Assembly: GCF_014652315.1 (NCBI RefSeq) | Contig: NZ_BMYO01000009.1 | Coordinates: forward strand, 62,001-126,000 | Length of the DNA: 64,000 bases | Reading direction: 5' to 3' | DNA from: Jeongeupia chitinilytica | Lineage (GTDB): Bacteria > Pseudomonadota > Gammaproteobacteria > Burkholderiales > Chitinibacteraceae | Shown: piece after piece, positions 49,919 to 59,191 of the stretch | Layout: each line of letters begins with the position of its first letter | Position numbering within the stretch: the first letter of the stretch is position 1 | Program-made: the position numbers and the translations under genes | Notes under the pieces: generated by a model | Seen by the model: only the letters and a program-made list of their open reading frames with translations | What the model was told of the DNA's origin: nothing | Databases searched by the model: none

Positions 49919-51607
49919 ATGATGACCGTTCTGCTTCATCTTGCCGGTGGTGTCGCCCTCCTGACCTGGGGGCTGCACATGGTCGAAACCGGCTTCATGC
50001 GCGCCCTCGGCGCGTCGTTGCGACAGCTGATGGGCCGCAGTCTCGGCAGCCGCTGGCGTGCGCTGTTCGCCGGGATGGCGATCACCACGGTACTGCAGAG
50101 CAGCACCGCCACCGGCCTGCTGGCGACCTCGTTTGCCGCGCGCCGGGTGCTGACGCCGATTGCCGGACTGGCGATCATGCTCGGTGCCAATCTCGGTTCG
50201 ACGCTGATCGTCCAGGCCTTCTCGCTGCATCTGGGCTGGGTTTCGCCGCTGTGCCTGATCGCCGGGCTGTTCATGTTCGAGCGGGGCAAGGGCTCGCAGA
50301 CGCGCGATTTCGGCCGCGCCTTCATCGGCATCGGCCTGATGCTGCTGGCGCTGCGGCTGCTGGTCGAAACCATGCAGCCGGCCGAAGCCGCGCCGGCGAT
50401 GCGCGCCATCCTCGACGTGCTGGCCGACCAGCCGCTGCCGAACGCATTCATCGCCGCGCTGCTGACCTGGCTGGCGCATTCGAGCATCCCGACCGTGCTG
50501 CTGGTGATGTCGCTCGCCGGCTCGCACGCGATCCCGGCCAGCACCGCGCTGGCCATGGTGCTCGGCGCCAACATCGGCAGTGCGCTCAATCCGTGGTTCG
50601 AGGGCAACAAGGGCAACGACAACCTGCGCCGCCGGCTGCCGGCCGGCAACCTGCTGCTGCGCGGCGGCAGCTGCCTGGTGCTGCTGACGGCGGTCGGCCC
50701 CCTTGCGCACGCGCTGGGGCGGCTGTGGCCCGACCCGGGCGCGCTGGTGGCCGATTTCCACACCCTGCTCAACCTCGGCATCGCGCTGGTCTTCATCGGC
50801 CTGCTCAAGCCGGTGTCGAAACTGCTCGAACGCGTGTTTCCGGACCAGCACGGCACCGCCGACCAGCCCGATGCGCCGCACTACCTCGACCCGTCGGCCA
50901 TCGCCACACCCTCGCTGGCGCTGACCTGCGCGACGCGCGAAGCGCTGCACATGGCCGACATCGTCGAAGACATGCTGCGGGCCAGCATGCCGGCACTGCT
51001 CGGCGACGACCGGCAGCGGATTGCCGACATCGCCCGTCGCGACAACGCCGTCGACCGGCTGCACGAGGCGATCAAGCTCTACGTGACCGACATCACCCGC
51101 GAAAGCCTGTCGCCGCAGGATGCGGCACGGGCGATGGCGATCATCGGCTTCGTCATCAACATGGAGCACATCGGCGACATCGTCGACAAGAACCTGATGG
51201 AGCTGGCCGGCAAGAAGGTGCGCGGCCAGCTGAGCTTCTCGCACGACGGCGCGGCCGAGCTGAGCCGGCTGCACCAGGCGGTGCTCGACAGCTTCCACCG
51301 CGCGCAGTCGGTGTTCATGTCCGGCGACGAGCGGACCGCGCAGGCGCTGCTCGCCGGCAAGCCGAACGTGCGCGAACTCGGCCGGCTCGCCGCCGACGCG
51401 CATCTGGCCCGGTTGCGCGACGGCGTGCCCGAAAGCATCGCCTCGAGCTCGCTGCACCTCGACGTGTTGCGCGACCTGCGGCGCATCCACTCGCACGTCT
51501 GCGCGATCGCCTATCCGGTCCTCGAAGCGCAAGCGCCGGAATCCGGCACGGTGCGGAGTCGCACCGCGGAGACCAAGCGCTGGCAGGGCGTCACCGGCCA
51601 GGCCTGA
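49919..51607 (+). CDS. Na/Pi-cotransporter family protein with PhoU-like domain
   Basis: A 562-residue protein. The membrane half has two Na/Pi-cotransporter (PF02690) repeats with the signatures VLQSSTATGLLATSFAARRV and LTWLAHSSIPTVLLVMSLAG (QSS and HSS motifs). The last 200 residues are a PhoU-like helical domain (VINMEHIGDIVDKNLMELAG). It resembles YjbB/NptA, which exports or imports phosphate with Na+. ATG 49919 follows GGGGAGAACGAGC. Single gene; direction of transport cannot be read from sequence. Confidence 0.9.
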   Translation: MMTVLLHLAGGVALLTWGLHMVETGFMRALGASLRQLMGRSLGSRWRALFAGMAITTVLQSSTATGLLATSFAARRVLTPIAGLAIMLGANLGSTLIVQAFSLHLGWVSPLCLIAGLFMFERGKGSQTRDFGRAFIGIGLMLLALRLLVETMQPAEAAPAMRAILDVLADQPLPNAFIAALLTWLAHSSIPTVLLVMSLAGSHAIPASTALAMVLGANIGSALNPWFEGNKGNDNLRRRLPAGNLLLRGGSCLVLLTAVGPLAHALGRLWPDPGALVADFHTLLNLGIALVFIGLLKPVSKLLERVFPDQHGTADQPDAPHYLDPSAIATPSLALTCATREALHMADIVEDMLRASMPALLGDDRQRIADIARRDNAVDRLHEAIKLYVTDITRESLSPQDAARAMAIIGFVINMEHIGDIVDKNLMELAGKKVRGQLSFSHDGAAELSRLHQAVLDSFHRAQSVFMSGDERTAQALLAGKPNVRELGRLAADAHLARLRDGVPESIASSSLHLDVLRDLRRIHSHVCAIAYPVLEAQAPESGTVRSRTAETKRWQGVTGQA

Positions 51608-51668
51608 GCGCGGAACGGCAGAACGGCCCGCAAGGGGCCGCTCCGTTCAGTTCAGCTGCGTACCGCGG

Positions 51669-52175
51669 TCACATCGGAGCTGCTTGCGGTGCCCCCTGCG
51701 GAACGATGCCGCTGCCGGCCGGGACCACGCGGGTGCTCTTGTGGTCGGTGAGGATGTCGACGCGCTGGCCCACCGCCAGCGGCGCGTCGGCCTTCTGCAC
51801 GATGACCATGCGCTGGCCGTTGTCGAGCCTGACCGTCACTTCGTACGCATCCTGCTGGGTCACGCCCTTCTCGATCGCGTTGCCGGCCAGGCCGCCGACG
51901 ATGGCGCCGAGGATGCCGGCGACGATCTGGCCGTTGCCGCCACCGATGTTGCCGCCGGCGGCAATGCCGCCGATCGCGCCACCGGCCACGGTGCCGACAC
52001 CGGTCGAGTCTTCCATCTTCACCGAGCGGATATTCTCGATCGCGCCGGACTGCACGGTTGCAGCCTGCATCATCTGGTCACGGTTGTAGACGTTCGACGA
52101 GGTGTTGGCACAGCCGGTCGCGAACAGTGCGGCAGCGACCAGCGTGGTCGCGCCGAGCATGCGGCGGGTCGTCAT
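51669..52175 (-). CDS. Glycine-zipper outer membrane lipoprotein (SlyB/Pcp-like)
   Basis: A 168-residue lipoprotein with lipobox FATGC and a glycine-zipper 2TM domain (AIGGIAAGGNIGGGNGQIVA and AGILGAIVGGLAGNAIEKGV), then a short SH3-like C-terminal region (AYEVTVRLDNGQRMVIVQ). It is like SlyB, an envelope-stabilising lipoprotein under PhoP or cation control. AGGAGGCAGGATC gives a firm start at ATG 52175. It is downstream of the 2OG-oxygenase gene on the same strand, separated by about 70 nt. Confidence 0.9.
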   Translation of the reverse strand: MTTRRMLGATTLVAAALFATGCANTSSNVYNRDQMMQAATVQSGAIENIRSVKMEDSTGVGTVAGGAIGGIAAGGNIGGGNGQIVAGILGAIVGGLAGNAIEKGVTQQDAYEVTVRLDNGQRMVIVQKADAPLAVGQRVDILTDHKSTRVVPAGSGIVPQGAPQAAPM

Positions 52176-52245
52176 GATCCTGCCTCCTGAGGGTTTGGGT
52201 TGCCCATATTTTAATCGCGGCAACGTCCCGCCGCTGTGCAGCAAG

Positions 52246-52833
52246 TCACAAGCCACGGCGGCGGAACCAGCCGGTCAGCGACCAGCGCTCGCGCCGCGCC
52301 GGCCTTACCTCGTGTTCGAAGCGGTCGGACATGAACACCGCCAGCGTACCGCCGTGCGGCGCGACGTCGGTGTGGCTGCCGTCATCGAGATACAGCCGAA
52401 GTTCGCCGCCGTCGTCCTCGCCCCATTCGGGATTCAGGTACAGCACGATGGTGACGACCCGCGTGTCTTCGCCGCGGTGCTGGTCGAGATGGCGCGTGTA
52501 GAAGTGCCCTGCCGGGTAGACCGCCAGATGGCACTCGAGTTCGGCCAGACCGAGATAGAGCGCGGCGTTGAGCTCGCCGCGCAACGCGTCGAGCCGCGCA
52601 AGCGCAACCGCCGCGGCCGGATCGCCGTCGTCGAGCCAGAGCACCTCGTCACCGCGGATCGTCGCGTTGACCGCGTGACCGCCGGCCCGGCCGATGCCTG
52701 CACGTGCAAAGTCGTCCCGGCGCGACCGCGACGCCGCGACCAGCGCGTTGACTTCGTCCGGGCTCAGAAAGCCCGGCAGCACGCACCAGCCGGTCTCAAC
52801 CAGCGCGTTGGCGACGCAATCGTACCCATTCAC
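52246..52833 (-). CDS. 2-oxoglutarate/Fe(II)-dependent oxygenase (prolyl-hydroxylase-like)
   Basis: A 195-residue jelly-roll oxygenase. The iron triad is His115-Asp117 (FYTRHLDQHRG) and His174 (RFEHEV), with the 2OG-binding Arg at about 182-184 (RRERWSLTGWF). Additional family matches are VTIVLYLNPEWGEDDGGELR and GTLAVFMSD. It resembles the PKHD/prolyl 4-hydroxylase-like bacterial proteins; target residue or molecule unknown. Its start overlaps the end of the Gcr-like gene by 38 nt, so it is probably co-transcribed with it. Confidence 0.88.
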   Translation of the reverse strand: MNGYDCVANALVETGWCVLPGFLSPDEVNALVAASRSRRDDFARAGIGRAGGHAVNATIRGDEVLWLDDGDPAAAVALARLDALRGELNAALYLGLAELECHLAVYPAGHFYTRHLDQHRGEDTRVVTIVLYLNPEWGEDDGGELRLYLDDGSHTDVAPHGGTLAVFMSDRFEHEVRPARRERWSLTGWFRRRGL

Positions 52834-54871
52834 GTACGGTCTCCTGATGGTTGGGCAACGCCTGCAGCGGCTCGGCCGCCACTGGCCTGGCCGCCGCCGG
52901 CGGGAAGAAGAATTCGCCGGGATGGCGCAGGAAGCGGCGCACCAGCTTGCCCAGCAGCGGCTTGGTCGCCTCGAAGGTCAGCTTGCGCGAACGCAGCGCA
53001 ACCCACAGCGCCAGGCCGAAGCTGACCGCGAGGTTGGTCATGCCGATCAGCGCGATCCCGAGCACCGAGATGGCGACGACGTGCCAGTCGAGCTGGAAGT
53101 TGTACGCCACGGCGGCAAACGACAGATAGGCCGACGAAAAGGTGATGTGGCGGATGTCGATCGGCAGGCCGAGCAGGAAGCCGACGGTGCCGATCATGCC
53201 CAGCATCATGCCGAAGTAGAAGTTGCCGGCCAGCGCACCAAGGTTGTGCTCGATGTATTTGGCCAGCCGCCTGGCACGCGATTCGCCGAGCAGCCAGTTC
53301 AGCCACGGCAGCGCCGCGACCCGGTCCGGAATGCGGTTGTAGATCGCCTTGTTGTCGTAGTAGCCCGAAATCAGCCCGGCCAGGAACAGGCAGCAACCGG
53401 CGATCGCCGCGTGGAACACCGCCAGACTGGCGATCGGCGACAGGTCGTGCAGCAGGTGGTCGGCCTTGGCGGTATCGACCGGCGGCACGCCGAAATACCA
53501 GTTCCACGTCATCGCGATCAGCAGCGCCACCGGCATCGCCAGGGCCACGTTGCCGACGATGGCGATGAACTGCGTCCGCACCACCTTGACGATCATGCCC
53601 GCGAGTTCGTCGAGATCGATGCGCTGCTTGTTGCGCTTGCTGCCGGCATGGATCGTCGCGGCAATTTTCGCCGCCGTCATCGCCGGCTGCTTGGTCGCGA
53701 TGGTGAAGTGCAGCATGTGGATCAGCATGAAGCCGAGCGCATAGTTCAGGCCGAACAGGATGGCCTCGAGCAGCAGCGGGATGTGCGCCTTGGCGGTCAG
53801 CAGCTTGAGCAGCGCCATGAAGCCGACGATGACGCCGGCCCCGGCGGCCGACTTGAACATGTCGCGCCACTCGCTGCGCGTTTCGGCGATGTAGTGCTCG
53901 CCGGTGTGGCTGGCGTGTTCGGTCACCTGCAGCGCCAGCAGCGACGTGTTGTCGGCGAAGACATCGCGGATCCGGTACTTGCGGTTCTCGGCGCGCACCA
54001 GCGCGACCAGGCCGTCGATCACCAGCTCGGCCTTGTCCGGATTCGGCACCGGGTCGATCAGCAGCAACAGCATGCGCATGCGCTCGACGTGCTGGTAGAT
54101 CCGCACCAGATGGTAGGTCAGCCCGACCGAGATGCCGTTCTTCGCCGCGCTTTTCCTCGCCCGGGTCAGCCACTCCTCGCACTGGTCGAGCAGCACGAGA
54201 ATGGGCCGGACGTCCTCGTCCGGCAGCGCCTCGTCGATCATCGACTGGCGATAGTGCTCGATGTAGGCGAGCGTTTCGACGTTCTGGCGCACGAACGACG
54301 ACTCGAAGCGCTCGATGTCCGGGTTGTTGCGCACCAGCTCGGGCTCGAGGCCGATCGCCGAGAGCCGGCACGACAGCACCTGGATCGCTTCGAGCACCTG
54401 CAGGCGGGTCTTGTTGATGCTGGCCTGGTCGGTTTCGTCGTGGAAATGCATGGCCCGGCCGAGCGCCAGCCACGCGTCGCGGCTGATCGACTCGAGCCAG
54501 ACGTAGTCGGTTTTCTTGTGGAAGAGCGCGCCGAACACGTCCTTGAGCGAATAGCGGTTGAACACCGGCGGCAACAGGCGGTAACCGATGCGGCGGGTCA
54601 GCGCGGTGTAGAAGGTCTCGTTCGAGAGGATGCCGGTGTCGGTGTAGAGCTGGACCTGCTTGCGCGTCGACAGCAGGTGCAGCAGGTGGCGCCGCAAGGC
54701 GGCACGGAAGTCGCCCGATTGTTCGAGCAGGTAGGCCAGCGCCTGTACCGCATTGTTGGCGGCAACGGCGTCGGCATGATCGCGCGGGCGCATCGTGTCG
54801 ACGAGCTCGCGGAACAGGTCGAAGGCGCGGTCGGTCGACGCGCTGACCATCGTTCGCAGAATGGCTTCCAT
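52796..54871 (-). CDS. Gcr-family membrane protein (annotated 'site-specific recombinase')
   Basis: A 691-residue protein of the family named after gonococcal Gcr. The first 320 residues are helical and soluble-like (LDQCEEWLTRARKSAAKNGI). Residues from about 325 on carry around seven membrane helices (AGAGVIVGFMALLKLLTAKA, FIAIVGNVALAMPVALLIAM, FYFGMMLGMIGTVGFLLGLP). No tyrosine or serine recombinase signature is seen, so the inherited recombinase name is doubtful; it is better described as a polytopic membrane protein of unknown role. It overlaps the 2OG oxygenase gene at its 3' end. Confidence 0.85.
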   Translation of the reverse strand: MEAILRTMVSASTDRAFDLFRELVDTMRPRDHADAVAANNAVQALAYLLEQSGDFRAALRRHLLHLLSTRKQVQLYTDTGILSNETFYTALTRRIGYRLLPPVFNRYSLKDVFGALFHKKTDYVWLESISRDAWLALGRAMHFHDETDQASINKTRLQVLEAIQVLSCRLSAIGLEPELVRNNPDIERFESSFVRQNVETLAYIEHYRQSMIDEALPDEDVRPILVLLDQCEEWLTRARKSAAKNGISVGLTYHLVRIYQHVERMRMLLLLIDPVPNPDKAELVIDGLVALVRAENRKYRIRDVFADNTSLLALQVTEHASHTGEHYIAETRSEWRDMFKSAAGAGVIVGFMALLKLLTAKAHIPLLLEAILFGLNYALGFMLIHMLHFTIATKQPAMTAAKIAATIHAGSKRNKQRIDLDELAGMIVKVVRTQFIAIVGNVALAMPVALLIAMTWNWYFGVPPVDTAKADHLLHDLSPIASLAVFHAAIAGCCLFLAGLISGYYDNKAIYNRIPDRVAALPWLNWLLGESRARRLAKYIEHNLGALAGNFYFGMMLGMIGTVGFLLGLPIDIRHITFSSAYLSFAAVAYNFQLDWHVVAISVLGIALIGMTNLAVSFGLALWVALRSRKLTFEATKPLLGKLVRRFLRHPGEFFFPPAAARPVAAEPLQALPNHQETVREWVRLRRQRAG

Positions 54872-54919
54872 TCGGTATCCAGTGGTGTTTTGTCGATTTT
54901 ATCGCAGCGGCAGCGGCCG

Positions 54920-55777
54920 TCAGCGCAGTTCGGCCAGCAGGCGTCCCATCATGGACCCGGCCTCATGACGATAGTGCCCGCCGAACAGGTTGAAATGGTT
55001 GAGCACGTGGTAAAGCTGGTACAGCGTACGCCGCACCGCGTAGCCGGCGTCGAGCGGCCAGGCCGCACGGTAGGCGTCGTAAAAGCGCGGCGAGAAACCG
55101 CCGAACAGCTCGGTCATCGCCAGATCGGTCTCGCGGTCGCCGAAGTAGCTGGCCGGATCGAACAGTACCGGTATGCCGTCGGCGAGGAAGGCCGCGTTGC
55201 CCGACCACAGGTCGCCGTGCAGCAGCGAGGCCGCCGGCGCATGGCCGTCGAACAGCACCGGCAGCTGCGCCAGCAGCGTCTCGCCCTCATGGAAATGCGC
55301 GCCTCGGGTGGCGGCCAGCGCCAGCTGCGGGGCCAGCCGGCGCCGCGCCCAGAAATCGGCCCAGTTGCCCAGCCAGCCGTTCGCCTGTGCCGTGCTGCCG
55401 ATGGTGTTGTCGATGTCCCAGCCGTAGCGCGGCATCGTCAGCCGGTGCACGTCGGCCAGTGCCTCGCCCAGGCGCGCATCGTCGCCGTGGCGTGCGAGGT
55501 CGAGCCACTCGAGCACCAGAAAGGCCGTATCGCCGGTCACGCCGGTGCAGACCGGCTGGGGCACGCGGATGCGCGCACCCAGCTGGGTCAGCGCGGCGGC
55601 CTCGGCATCGAACATCGGGCGTGCAGGCCTGCGATTGCATTTGACGAAATAGCGGTGCGTCCCGGTTTCGAAGCGGTACGCTGCGTTGATGTCGCCGCCG
55701 CCCACCGGACGCGCCACGCCGGATTCGCCGGCCGTGGCCCCGGCGGCACGGATCGCAGCGGCAATGTCGTTCCACAT
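54920..55777 (-). CDS. Fructosamine-kinase family protein
   Basis: A 285-residue kinase of the fructosamine-3-kinase/ketosamine kinase family, similar to E. coli YniA. Catalytic features are Lys46 in YFVKCN, the HGDLWSGN loop (His187-Asp189) and FDPASYFGDRETDLAMTEL (metal-binding Asp). The family phosphorylates sugars bound to lysines, which can reverse glycation. GGAGAACGCG precedes ATG 55777; the long upstream open frame is not family-like. It lies after a terminator and 48 nt upstream of the Gcr-like gene. Confidence 0.92.
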   Translation of the reverse strand: MWNDIAAAIRAAGATAGESGVARPVGGGDINAAYRFETGTHRYFVKCNRRPARPMFDAEAAALTQLGARIRVPQPVCTGVTGDTAFLVLEWLDLARHGDDARLGEALADVHRLTMPRYGWDIDNTIGSTAQANGWLGNWADFWARRRLAPQLALAATRGAHFHEGETLLAQLPVLFDGHAPAASLLHGDLWSGNAAFLADGIPVLFDPASYFGDRETDLAMTELFGGFSPRFYDAYRAAWPLDAGYAVRRTLYQLYHVLNHFNLFGGHYRHEAGSMMGRLLAELR

Positions 55778-55857
55778 CGCGTTCTCCAGGTCGGTTTCTG
55801 CCAGTGTGCCCAGCATGCCCGATGACGGCCGGATCGCGCAGCGTAAACGCTTGGCCT

Positions 55858-55894
55858 TGAAAAAAACGCCAACGCCCGCATGAAGCGGGCGTTG
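55858..55894 (-). terminator. Rho-independent terminator of exbBD
   Basis: CAACGCCCGC-ATGAA-GCGGGCGTTG is followed, on the leftward strand, by GGCGTTTTTT; it stops transcription after exbD. Confidence 0.88.
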
Positions 55895-55913
55895 CGGTGG
55901 CCGGACGGTGCGC

Positions 55914-56326
<413 letters not shown>

Positions 56327-56327
<1 letters not shown>

Positions 56328-57061
56328 CACTTGCTCCCGTTGACGACGTTCAGCGCCGGGGCCGGCGACGCGGCCGTGCTGCCGACCCGCGAACCGGTGA
56401 CGAAGTAGGCGTGCAGGTCGTGGGCAAAGCGCGACAGCTGCATCGCCACCGCCTTGTTGCCGCGCACCAGCGCGTTGTAGCCGAGCACCGCCGGGATCGC
56501 GACCGCGAGGCCGAAGGCGGTCATGATCAGCGCCTCGCCGACCGGACCGGCGACCTTGTCGATCGTCGCCTGGCCCGACACGCCGATGCCGACCAGCGCG
56601 TGGTAAATACCCCAGACCGTGCCGAACAGGCCCACGAACGGCGCGGTCGAGCCGACCGACGCGAGGATGGACAGCCCCGACTGCATCGACTGCTGGGCGT
56701 CGTCGATCGCGCGGCGCAGGTTGCTGGTCACCCAGTCGCTGACGTTGAGCGCACCGTGCAGGTCGTTCTTGTTGTGCGCGTGGTGGGCGACCGCATCGGC
56801 GCCCTCCTCGGCCAGATGGCGGAACGGGTTCGCCGCACGGGTTTCACCGAGCACGGTCAGGCCGGCGGCGAAATCGCGCTGGTGCCAGAAATCGTTGCTG
56901 GCCGCGCTGGCCTGGCGCTTGAGCTTCACCAGGCGCCATGCCTTGACCAGGATCACGCACCACGAGGCGATCGACATCACGAGCAGCAGGATGGCCACGC
57001 TGCGGGTCACGAAATCGCCCTGCGCCCAGAGCGCGGCGATGCCGTAGGGATTGGTTTCCAT
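56327..57061 (-). CDS. exbB: Biopolymer transport protein ExbB (TolQ-like)
   Basis: A 244-residue MotA/TolQ/ExbB proton-channel protein with three membrane helices. Typical blocks are LLVMSIASWCVILVKAWRLV, LSILASVGSTAPFVGLFGTV (conserved G-TAPFxGLxGTVWG) and GEALIMTAFGLAVAIPAVLG. It is 5' of exbD with a one-base overlap. The promoter region contains a good Fur-box-like site, so iron starvation should induce the pair, in keeping with the siderophore receptor at 60796. Confidence 0.95.
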
Positions 57062-57122
57062 CTCGTTTCCTTTGTGCGATTCGTTCGGCCGCGAACGCAG
57101 GCGCGGCCCTTCAGTCCGCCAT

Positions 57123-57141
57123 ATTAACGAGAATTGTTATC
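57123..57141 (-). promoter_or_regulatory. Candidate Fur box upstream of exbB
   Basis: On the exbB strand, GATAACAATTCTCGTTAAT matches the 19-nt Fur consensus at about 12-13 positions, with both GATAA and TTAAT ends. It is 62 nt before the exbB start. Confidence 0.6.
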
Positions 57142-57289
57142 ATCCTCAACAGGTTGCGCAATGATGGGGGCCGCAACCGTCCTCCGGGTGCATCGCGCAG
57201 GAGGCCGAACAATTGCCGCACGCCAAATGCTGCCAATCCGGGCCGGTGATGGCGACCTAAAATCAAGCATCCCCTGATCTTTGCCTACG

Positions 57290-58957
57290 ATGAAAGCACC
57301 TGCCCCGAGGTCCGGTACCCCCCAGTCCATGCCACGACGAATTGCCCATCTGCTGTTCCGCAACCCGACGAACACCGGCAGCGGCCTCCCCCAGGCGGAG
57401 CCGACCCGCAGCCGGATCTGGTCGCGCCTGCTCATCTCGGCCCTGGTCGCGCTGACGCTGCCGCTGCTCGGCCTCGGCATCGGCATCCTCCAGGCCCGCT
57501 GGCAGCTGCAGCACGAAGCCGACCTGTCGGTTGCCCAGGCGATCAAGCGGCTGGACCAGATACTGGACAACGGCCGACAGGCCGCCGAAGCGGTCCGGTT
57601 CCGGGTCGGCGCGCCGTGCGACAACAATGTGCAGAGTGCCCTGCAATGGCAGGTGGCGACGGTTCCCTTCGTCCGTTCGGTCAATCTGGCGATGCACGGC
57701 CATCTCTACTGCACGTCGCTGCTTGGCCCGGTCAGTCAGGATGTCGGACCGCAGAACTATGTCGACGGCCGGCTGCTGCTGATGGCCGGCAACACCACGA
57801 CGCCGGACGTGCCGCTGCTCGTCGTCCGCACCCCGGTCGCCGACGGCTCGGTGCTGTCGGTCATCGACGGCCGTTACCTGCATGCGGCACTGCAATTGTC
57901 GGTGCAGGAAAGCGATCTGTACTTCGTCGTCGGCAAGCTGCACATGGACCTGAGCGGCAACGTCAGCGACACGCCGATTCCGTACATGGACGATGCGTTC
58001 ACACGCCGGACATCCGCCAGACATCCCTACACCATCATTGCCGGCTCCCGTGAAGGATCGATCGAAACACACCTGTTCAACTACAACCTGCCGCTACTGG
58101 TCCTGACCGTCCTCGTCGGCCTGCTGGCCGGGCTGATCTGTTACCGGCTGCTCGGCCGGCCCAGCTCGCCACGCGCCACCCTGCGGCGCGCACTCGAAGC
58201 GAAGCAGTTCGAACCCTTCCTGCAGCCCATCGTCGATGCGCGCGACGGCCGCTGGATCGGCGCCGAAGTGCTGATGCGCTGGCACCTGCCCGGCGAAGGG
58301 CTGATCCGGCCCGACCTGTTCATTCCGATGGCCGAGCGGACCGGGCTGATCCTGCCGATGACCCGCGACCTGATGCAGCAGGTCGCCACCGTACTGGCGC
58401 CACACGCGGCCGAACTGCCGCCGTGCTGCCACATCGGCTTCAACATCAGCGCGGCGCACTGCCGCGACCCGCAACTGCTCGACGACTGCCGCGACTTCCT
58501 TGCCGCGTTTCCGCCCGGTACCGTCGAGCTGTGGCTCGAACTGACCGAGCGCGAACTGATCGAGCCGACCGAGGACACCGACCTGCTGTTCCAGCAGCTC
58601 GATGCGATCGGCGTCAAGGTGGCGATCGACGACTTCGGCATCGGCCATGCCAGCCTCAACTACCTGCAGCGCTTCACCGTCGACGCACTGAAAATCGACC
58701 AGAGCTTCGTCAAGCGCATCGGTGCCGACACGCTGTCGGGCCACCTGCTCGACACGCTGGTCGAGCTCGCCACCCGGCTCGACATCGATCTGGTCGCCGA
58801 GGGCGTCGAAACCGCGGCCCAGCGCGACTACCTGCGGGCGCTCAGCGTGCGCTACCTGCAGGGTTACTACTTCGGCCGGCCGATGCCGATCCACGAATTC
58901 ATGCCGGCACTGCGCCACCACCGCAATGCCGTACGCGATACCGTCGACCACGTCTGA
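57290..58957 (+). CDS. Membrane c-di-GMP phosphodiesterase (CSS-type EAL protein)
   Basis: A 555-residue protein. Helix 1 (47-68) and helix 2 (267-287) enclose a periplasmic domain with Cys110 and Cys141. The latter stands in YCTSLLG, where the CSS motif of PdeC-type proteins is read as CTS, so a periplasmic redox (disulfide) control is likely. The EAL domain follows: E326-V-L (EVL for EAL), NISAAH, ELTERE, DDFGIGHASLNYL, KIDQSFVKRI and AEGVET. Catalytic acids are all present, so it should hydrolyse c-di-GMP. ATG 57290 is chosen, with weak ribosome binding; ATG 57329 is an alternative. Confidence 0.88.
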   Translation: MKAPAPRSGTPQSMPRRIAHLLFRNPTNTGSGLPQAEPTRSRIWSRLLISALVALTLPLLGLGIGILQARWQLQHEADLSVAQAIKRLDQILDNGRQAAEAVRFRVGAPCDNNVQSALQWQVATVPFVRSVNLAMHGHLYCTSLLGPVSQDVGPQNYVDGRLLLMAGNTTTPDVPLLVVRTPVADGSVLSVIDGRYLHAALQLSVQESDLYFVVGKLHMDLSGNVSDTPIPYMDDAFTRRTSARHPYTIIAGSREGSIETHLFNYNLPLLVLTVLVGLLAGLICYRLLGRPSSPRATLRRALEAKQFEPFLQPIVDARDGRWIGAEVLMRWHLPGEGLIRPDLFIPMAERTGLILPMTRDLMQQVATVLAPHAAELPPCCHIGFNISAAHCRDPQLLDDCRDFLAAFPPGTVELWLELTERELIEPTEDTDLLFQQLDAIGVKVAIDDFGIGHASLNYLQRFTVDALKIDQSFVKRIGADTLSGHLLDTLVELATRLDIDLVAEGVETAAQRDYLRALSVRYLQGYYFGRPMPIHEFMPALRHHRNAVRDTVDHV

Positions 58958-58975
58958 GCGGTGCCGACGGCGTGC

Positions 58976-59005
58976 AAAAAGGGATGGCCCGGGCCATCCC
59001 TTTTT
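58976..59005. terminator. Bidirectional rho-independent terminator
   Basis: AAAAAGGGATGGCCCGGGCCATCCCTTTTT is a 30-nt perfect palindrome with A and T tracts; it ends the EAL gene, and could also serve leftward cyuA read-through. Confidence 0.88.
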
Positions 59006-59191
59006 ACTTCCACCACGCCGGTTCTGGCACCGGCGCTCGCCACGATTCCGGCATGCATCCTCGGGGTGCGCCGCGCCACTTCGACACCTTGCGCGCCGGA
59101 AAGGGGCCGAACCCGCACAGCGCACCGGATACCGGACGAAGACCGTGGTCCCGGCGACGCCGGCCCGTACCGAAAACCGGCCGGCAGCGCG

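Noticed and set aside
52796..54871. Mobile element because of the 'site-specific recombinase' family name
   Set aside because: No recombinase active-site motif, no attachment sites, and membrane helices throughout the second half; it sits in an ordinary gene cluster.
52694..55825. A 1043-codon open frame on the + strand antisense to Gcr/2OG/kinase genes
   Set aside because: It runs opposite to well-recognised genes, has Arg/Gly/His-rich composition, no family features, and results from the G/C third-position bias.
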